From assembly GCA_002721375.1 (NCBI GenBank), contig PBKH01000009.1, positions 9,395 through 19,583 of the forward strand: a DNA stretch of 10,189 nt, written 5' to 3'. The DNA is from Verrucomicrobiales bacterium. Lineage in GTDB: Bacteria > Verrucomicrobiota > Verrucomicrobiia > Limisphaerales > UBA1096. Positions 6,875-10,189 of this stretch are shown here, piece by piece. Positions within the stretch are counted from its first letter, which is position 1. Each line of letters starts with the position of its first letter. The translations under genes were made by a program, and so were the position numbers. Under the pieces are notes generated by a model that was not told where the DNA came from, searched no databases, and saw only the letters and a list, made by a program, of their open reading frames with translations.

Positions 6875-8659
6875 ATGCCAGAACTGCTTGGTATCGAATG
6901 TGGGGCCACACACACCGTCGCGCTGTATGAAGCTGGTTACAAAATCGACCGCGCTGAATTCGGCCCTGCAAATCTGCGGTTGCTCAACGACACGCAGTTG
7001 AACAGGCATCTTCGTAAGATCGCCGAGCAATTCCCCAGGCCAGACGCCGTCGCAATTGGCATGGCCGGTGCCCGAACAGAAACCGACAAAAAGAGGCTAT
7101 ACCGAGCATCCACTAGCTTCTGGCCAAGCTCTGCTCTGCACATCACCCACGACCTCGAGACCGCCATCGCCTCGGACACCTCAAATAATCGGATCCACCG
7201 CGTGCTCGTGCTCAGTGGAACCGGCTCATGTTGCTACGGCCAATCGCCCGATGGCACCAAAGCTAAACTTGGTGGCTGGGGACACATACTCGGTGACAAG
7301 GGTAGCGGCTACGAGATCGGTCTCCGAGCACTAAAGGCATGCGTGTTTTACCTTGACCGAGATGGCACATGGTCCTCTCTTGGTCAACGACTACTGCGCC
7401 GGCTGCAACTTAACTCCCCCGAGTTAATCATCGACTGGGTCGCACAAGCCAACAAGGCCGAAATTGCTGGTTTAGCTCAAGAGGTATTTGCCGCATGGGC
7501 CAAGCGGGACAAAATAGCAGTCGATATTCTTAACGGCTCGGCCGACACGCTAGCCAAAGATGCCTGCGCCTGCGCCCGGAAGCTAACCGCTAAAACGGAG
7601 CCTGTTCGTTTCCTACTCGCCGGCGGCGTAATGCTGAATCAGCCTCGATTTGCAGCTAAAGTGGCCAAAAACATTCGTACCCGCCGGCCCGGCTCAAGAA
7701 TCTTGGCTCTGAAAAACGAAAGTGCCACTGGCGCGCTTGTACTCGCCCGCCGCTTGGCAAAGCTCTCCTCGGCAAAGCCAAAAACCAACACCCAAAACAG
7801 ACACCGGACCATCCTATTGCCCGAACTCGAGCAGCTTGAAAAGGCACCAACCGAGCAACGGCATCCGCGCTCGATGCAACTCGACCGTATGCCACTTGGA
7901 AAAGCGGTTGACCTGTTCCTTAAGGAGGATCGGCAACTTCCCAAAGCCATCGCCCGCGAAAAAAACAAGATCGTCCGTGTGATCGGCTGGGTACGCGATA
8001 CGTTTCAAAATAACGGTCGTCTCTTCTACAGCGGGGCCGGCACTAGCGGCCGCCTCGGCGTGCTCGACGCTAGCGAATGCCCACCCACCTTCCGCACTGA
8101 CCCGGAGCAGGTACAGGGTATCATCGCCGGCGGCCAACCGGCATTACACCGCTCTATCGAGGGTGCCGAGGACGACCCTGAAGCCGGCGCAGAGGCCGTG
8201 CAGTTTCGTGGGGTCTCAAAAAAGGATGTCTTCATCGGCATTGCCGCCAGCGGGCGCACACCTTTCGTATGGGGCGGCATCAATGAAGCTAACCGGCGTG
8301 GCGCTAAAACCGTTCTACTTTGCTTTAATCCAGGGCTGAAACTCCCGCACGATAACCGACCAGATGTCGTCATCAAGCCGGACCTCGGCCCGGAGCTACT
8401 CACTGGCTCCACACGGCTTAAGAGCGGAACTGCCACCAAACTGATTCTAAACATCATCACCACGCTGGCGATGGCCAAGAACGGGAAGGTCATAGGCAAT
8501 CTGATGGTAGATCTTGACCCAAGTAACACCAAGCTCCGAGACCGAGCTGTGCGCATCGTCCGTCAACTGACCCGCGCTACAGAAACCGAAGCCGCCGCCG
8601 CCCTGGATCAATCCAACTGGAACATCAAGAAAGCCGTTGCTCGATTGAGTAAGCGGTAA
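6875..8659 (+). CDS. murQ: Fusion of BadF/BadG-type amino-sugar kinase and N-acetylmuramic acid 6-phosphate etherase (MurQ)
   Basis: One continuous 594-residue frame encodes two enzymes. Residues about 1-300 are an ASKHA-fold kinase of the BadF/BadG/NagK/MurK type: phosphate-1 loop GIECGATHT (6-14), phosphate-2 loop GTGS (115-118), GGWGHILGDKGSG (133-145) and the adenosine motif AGGV (249-252). A polar linker of about 25 residues follows. From about residue 326 (TEQRHP, then LDRM) comes MurQ with its SIS fold: GAGTSGRLG (387-395), DASECPP with E401, EGAED with E432, GIAASGRTP, and GSTRLKSGTA from 511. E401 and E432 align with E. coli MurQ Glu83 and Glu114 by motif and by the same 31-residue spacing. 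MurQ converts MurNAc-6-phosphate to GlcNAc-6-phosphate and D-lactate. The kinase could make that substrate from MurNAc, as MurK does in Clostridium, though GlcNAc or another hexosamine is possible. The protein ends at a point where E. coli MurQ continues for about 30 residues. Function is cytoplasmic peptidoglycan recycling or scavenging. Confidence 0.95.
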   Translation: MPELLGIECGATHTVALYEAGYKIDRAEFGPANLRLLNDTQLNRHLRKIAEQFPRPDAVAIGMAGARTETDKKRLYRASTSFWPSSALHITHDLETAIASDTSNNRIHRVLVLSGTGSCCYGQSPDGTKAKLGGWGHILGDKGSGYEIGLRALKACVFYLDRDGTWSSLGQRLLRRLQLNSPELIIDWVAQANKAEIAGLAQEVFAAWAKRDKIAVDILNGSADTLAKDACACARKLTAKTEPVRFLLAGGVMLNQPRFAAKVAKNIRTRRPGSRILALKNESATGALVLARRLAKLSSAKPKTNTQNRHRTILLPELEQLEKAPTEQRHPRSMQLDRMPLGKAVDLFLKEDRQLPKAIAREKNKIVRVIGWVRDTFQNNGRLFYSGAGTSGRLGVLDASECPPTFRTDPEQVQGIIAGGQPALHRSIEGAEDDPEAGAEAVQFRGVSKKDVFIGIAASGRTPFVWGGINEANRRGAKTVLLCFNPGLKLPHDNRPDVVIKPDLGPELLTGSTRLKSGTATKLILNIITTLAMAKNGKVIGNLMVDLDPSNTKLRDRAVRIVRQLTRATETEAAAALDQSNWNIKKAVARLSKR

Positions 8660-8667
8660 AGACACAA

Positions 8668-10095
8668 TCAGGTAATCAGGCTTTTGAGCACGTTTGCCTC
8701 CTCAACGCCACTAAGTCGGAAGTCGAGCCCCTGAAACTTGAAGGTGAATTTTTCATGATCGACTCCCAGCAAATATAGCATCGTTGCGTGAAAGTCGTGT
8801 ACAGTGACAACATCCTCGACGGAATGATAGCCGAGATCGTCAGTGTTACCGTAATTGATACCGCCACGAATACCACCGCCAGCCAGCCAGAAGGAAAATC
8901 CTTTCATATGATGGTCTCGCCCGGAACCCTGAGCCATGGGCGTGCGACCAAACTCGCCTCCCCAGATCACCAATGTATCGTCTAGCATGCCACGATCCTT
9001 CAGATCACGAATCAACGCCGCAGAAGCCTTGTCCACGTGCCGAGCCGTGGTTAGCACGCCGTTCTTCACACCTCCATGGTGATCCCAGCCACGATGGTAA
9101 AGCTGGATGAATCGCGTACCTCGCTCGGCCAGACGCCGAGCCAATAGGCAATTGCTTGCAAACGATCCATCGCCCGGCTTGGCCCCGTACATGTCAAACA
9201 CATGCTGCGGTTCGTTTGCAGTATCGATCAATTCCGGCACGCTGGCCTGCATGCGAAAGGCCATCTCATACTGGCTAATGCGCGTATCAATCTCCGGGTC
9301 GGCAACGGTTCTGTTCCGCAGTCGGTTTATCGAGTTGACGGCGTCGATGACAGCCCCCTGCCCTTTTGAATCCACGCCCTTTGGGCTACTGATATACAGC
9401 ACCGGATCACCGGTCGAATGAAAGTGCACCCCCTGAAATCGGCTTGGCAAAAAGCCGCTATGCCACTGCCTCGAAGCGATCGGTTGGTCCTGCGCTCCGC
9501 CCACGGAAGTTAGCACTACATAGCCAGGCAGGTCGCTACCCTCGCTACCAAGTCCGTAGGTGACCCACGAACCCATGCTGGGTCGACCTGCGACCAAAGC
9601 ACCTGTATTCATGAAAGTATGGGCCGGGTCGTGGTTGATCTGCTGCGTGACCATCGAACGAATAATGCAAATCTCGTCTGCAATGCCCCCGATATGGGGC
9701 AGTGCACTGGAGATCGACTGGCCGGACTGGCCAAAGGTCTTGAAAGGGTGCTGAGGCCCAAGGCATTTCAGGTTCTTGTTGCCCTGTAACTGTGCAATAG
9801 GCTGGCCATCGGTGACCGACTTGGGCATCGGCTTGCCATCCATCTCAGCAAGCTTTGGCTTGTAATCCAGTGTCTCGAGATGGGACGGCCCACCTGCCAT
9901 GCAGAGATGAATCACCCGCTTGGCCCGGGGAACAAGATGAAGTGGATTGAGAATGCCCAGAGACGAGCGCCGGGGCGGCTTGGAAAATCCGGCCGGACCC
10001 AATATGGAAGTCAGTGCTAGCGAGCCAACGCCCAAAGATACATTGTTCAAGAATGAACGGCGATTCAGCCTTGTGAGGAATTGTTCCGTATTCAT
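8668..10095 (-). CDS. DUF1501 domain protein, Tat-exported, alkaline-phosphatase/sulfatase-like fold
   Basis: A 475-residue exported protein of the DUF1501 family, which is greatly expanded in Planctomycetota and Verrucomicrobiota and related in fold to sulfatases and alkaline phosphatases. A twin-arginine signal opens it: LNRRSFLNN (10-18) and a hydrophobic segment to about residue 33. Family motifs follow: CMAGGPSHLETLDYKP (65-80), INHDPAHTFMNTG (153-165), SMGSWVTYGLG (173-183), GYVVL, GWDHHGG (336-342), IWGGEFGRTP (377-386), GRDHH (392-396) and VHDFHATMLYLLG (432-444). The His/Asp clusters are probable metal ligands; true catalytic activity is unproven for the family. Length is typical and the protein is complete. 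Its ATG follows by 10 bases the stop of a probable DUF1553-type gene, the usual pairing in PVC genomes. Its tail meets the kinase-MurQ gene with 8 bases between stops. Confidence 0.95.
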   Translation of the reverse strand: MNTEQFLTRLNRRSFLNNVSLGVGSLALTSILGPAGFSKPPRRSSLGILNPLHLVPRAKRVIHLCMAGGPSHLETLDYKPKLAEMDGKPMPKSVTDGQPIAQLQGNKNLKCLGPQHPFKTFGQSGQSISSALPHIGGIADEICIIRSMVTQQINHDPAHTFMNTGALVAGRPSMGSWVTYGLGSEGSDLPGYVVLTSVGGAQDQPIASRQWHSGFLPSRFQGVHFHSTGDPVLYISSPKGVDSKGQGAVIDAVNSINRLRNRTVADPEIDTRISQYEMAFRMQASVPELIDTANEPQHVFDMYGAKPGDGSFASNCLLARRLAERGTRFIQLYHRGWDHHGGVKNGVLTTARHVDKASAALIRDLKDRGMLDDTLVIWGGEFGRTPMAQGSGRDHHMKGFSFWLAGGGIRGGINYGNTDDLGYHSVEDVVTVHDFHATMLYLLGVDHEKFTFKFQGLDFRLSGVEEANVLKSLIT

Positions 10096-10105
10096 ATTGC
10101 CAAAA

Positions 10106-10189
10106 TCAAAAACGAGAAGTGGTTTCGTACAGATTCAAAATTGTGCGTGCCACAGCAGTCCATGCGGCAACCTGCTCCGGCTTTAGTGA
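10106..10189 (-). CDS. Partial: C-terminal end of a probable DUF1549/DUF1553 (PSD1-type) protein
   Basis: Only the last 27 codons and the TGA (10108-10106) are inside the window; the 5' part lies beyond the right edge. The frame reads LKPEQVAAWTAVARTIL, then NLYETTSRF. This resembles the conserved end of planctomycete-type DUF1553 proteins, where an E-x-x-A-W/Y-x-x-V-A-x-x-x-L-N-L-x-E pattern closes the domain. These proteins often carry an N-terminal cytochrome-like domain plus DUF1549 and are typically encoded just before a DUF1501 gene. The 10-base gap to the DUF1501 start supports a two-gene operon. The call rests on a short tail and on context. Confidence 0.72.
   Translation of the reverse strand, partial: SLKPEQVAAWTAVARTILNLYETTSRF

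Noticed and set aside
8026..8556. 176-residue minus-strand open frame opposite the MurQ half
   Set aside because: It lies wholly antisense to strongly conserved MurQ motifs, is rich in Ser, Pro and Arg, and shows no domain signature; it is a shadow of the real gene.
7874..8659. A separate murQ gene starting at an internal ATG
   Set aside because: The frame is continuous with the kinase domain, the ATG lies inside the conserved MurQ N-terminal LD motif region, and no ribosome-binding site precedes it.

Overview
The window reads as chromosomal DNA of a PVC-superphylum bacterium, most likely Verrucomicrobiota and otherwise Planctomycetota. Three hallmarks support this: a giant secreted protein with a beta-propeller-like dehydrogenase domain, HEAT repeats and a CxxCH heme domain; a Tat-exported DUF1501 protein; and, directly upstream of the latter, what looks like the last codons of a DUF1553-type protein. 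Most starts lack a recognisable Shine-Dalgarno sequence, which is common in this group. No tRNA, rRNA, insertion sequence, phage gene or CRISPR array is visible, and no gap longer than 300 bases lacks a gene.

Layout. (1) 16-3516, plus: the secreted heme-binding dehydrogenase-like protein. (2) 3635-5373, minus: a compact four-gene run, in transcription order a membrane-anchored protein of unknown function, a zinc-ribbon protein with a C-terminal membrane helix, a predicted lipoprotein and a 73-residue protein. These look like one operon of envelope-associated proteins without a known function. (3) 5374-5521: a divergent, AT-rich intergenic region with several inverted repeats. (4) 5522-8659, plus: a histone-deacetylase-family amidohydrolase, a hotdog thioesterase, and a 594-residue fusion of a BadF/BadG-type amino-sugar kinase with the MurNAc-6-phosphate etherase MurQ, probably cotranscribed. 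(5) 8668-10189, minus: the DUF1501 protein preceded by the 3' end of a probable DUF1549/DUF1553 (PSD1-type) gene, converging on the fusion gene with only 8 bases between stops.

How the genes work together. The fusion protein is the most informative. A kinase making MurNAc-6-phosphate joined to the etherase that converts it to GlcNAc-6-phosphate and D-lactate would put two successive steps of peptidoglycan sugar recycling in one polypeptide. The thioesterase is separated from it by 3 bases and the deacetylase lies 36 bases further upstream, so they are probably coexpressed, but a biochemical link is not evident. The heme protein and the DUF1501/DUF1553 pair belong to the expanded exported redox and hydrolase-like repertoire of PVC bacteria. 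The four-gene minus cluster is the best candidate here for an undescribed system, although its function cannot be read from the sequence.
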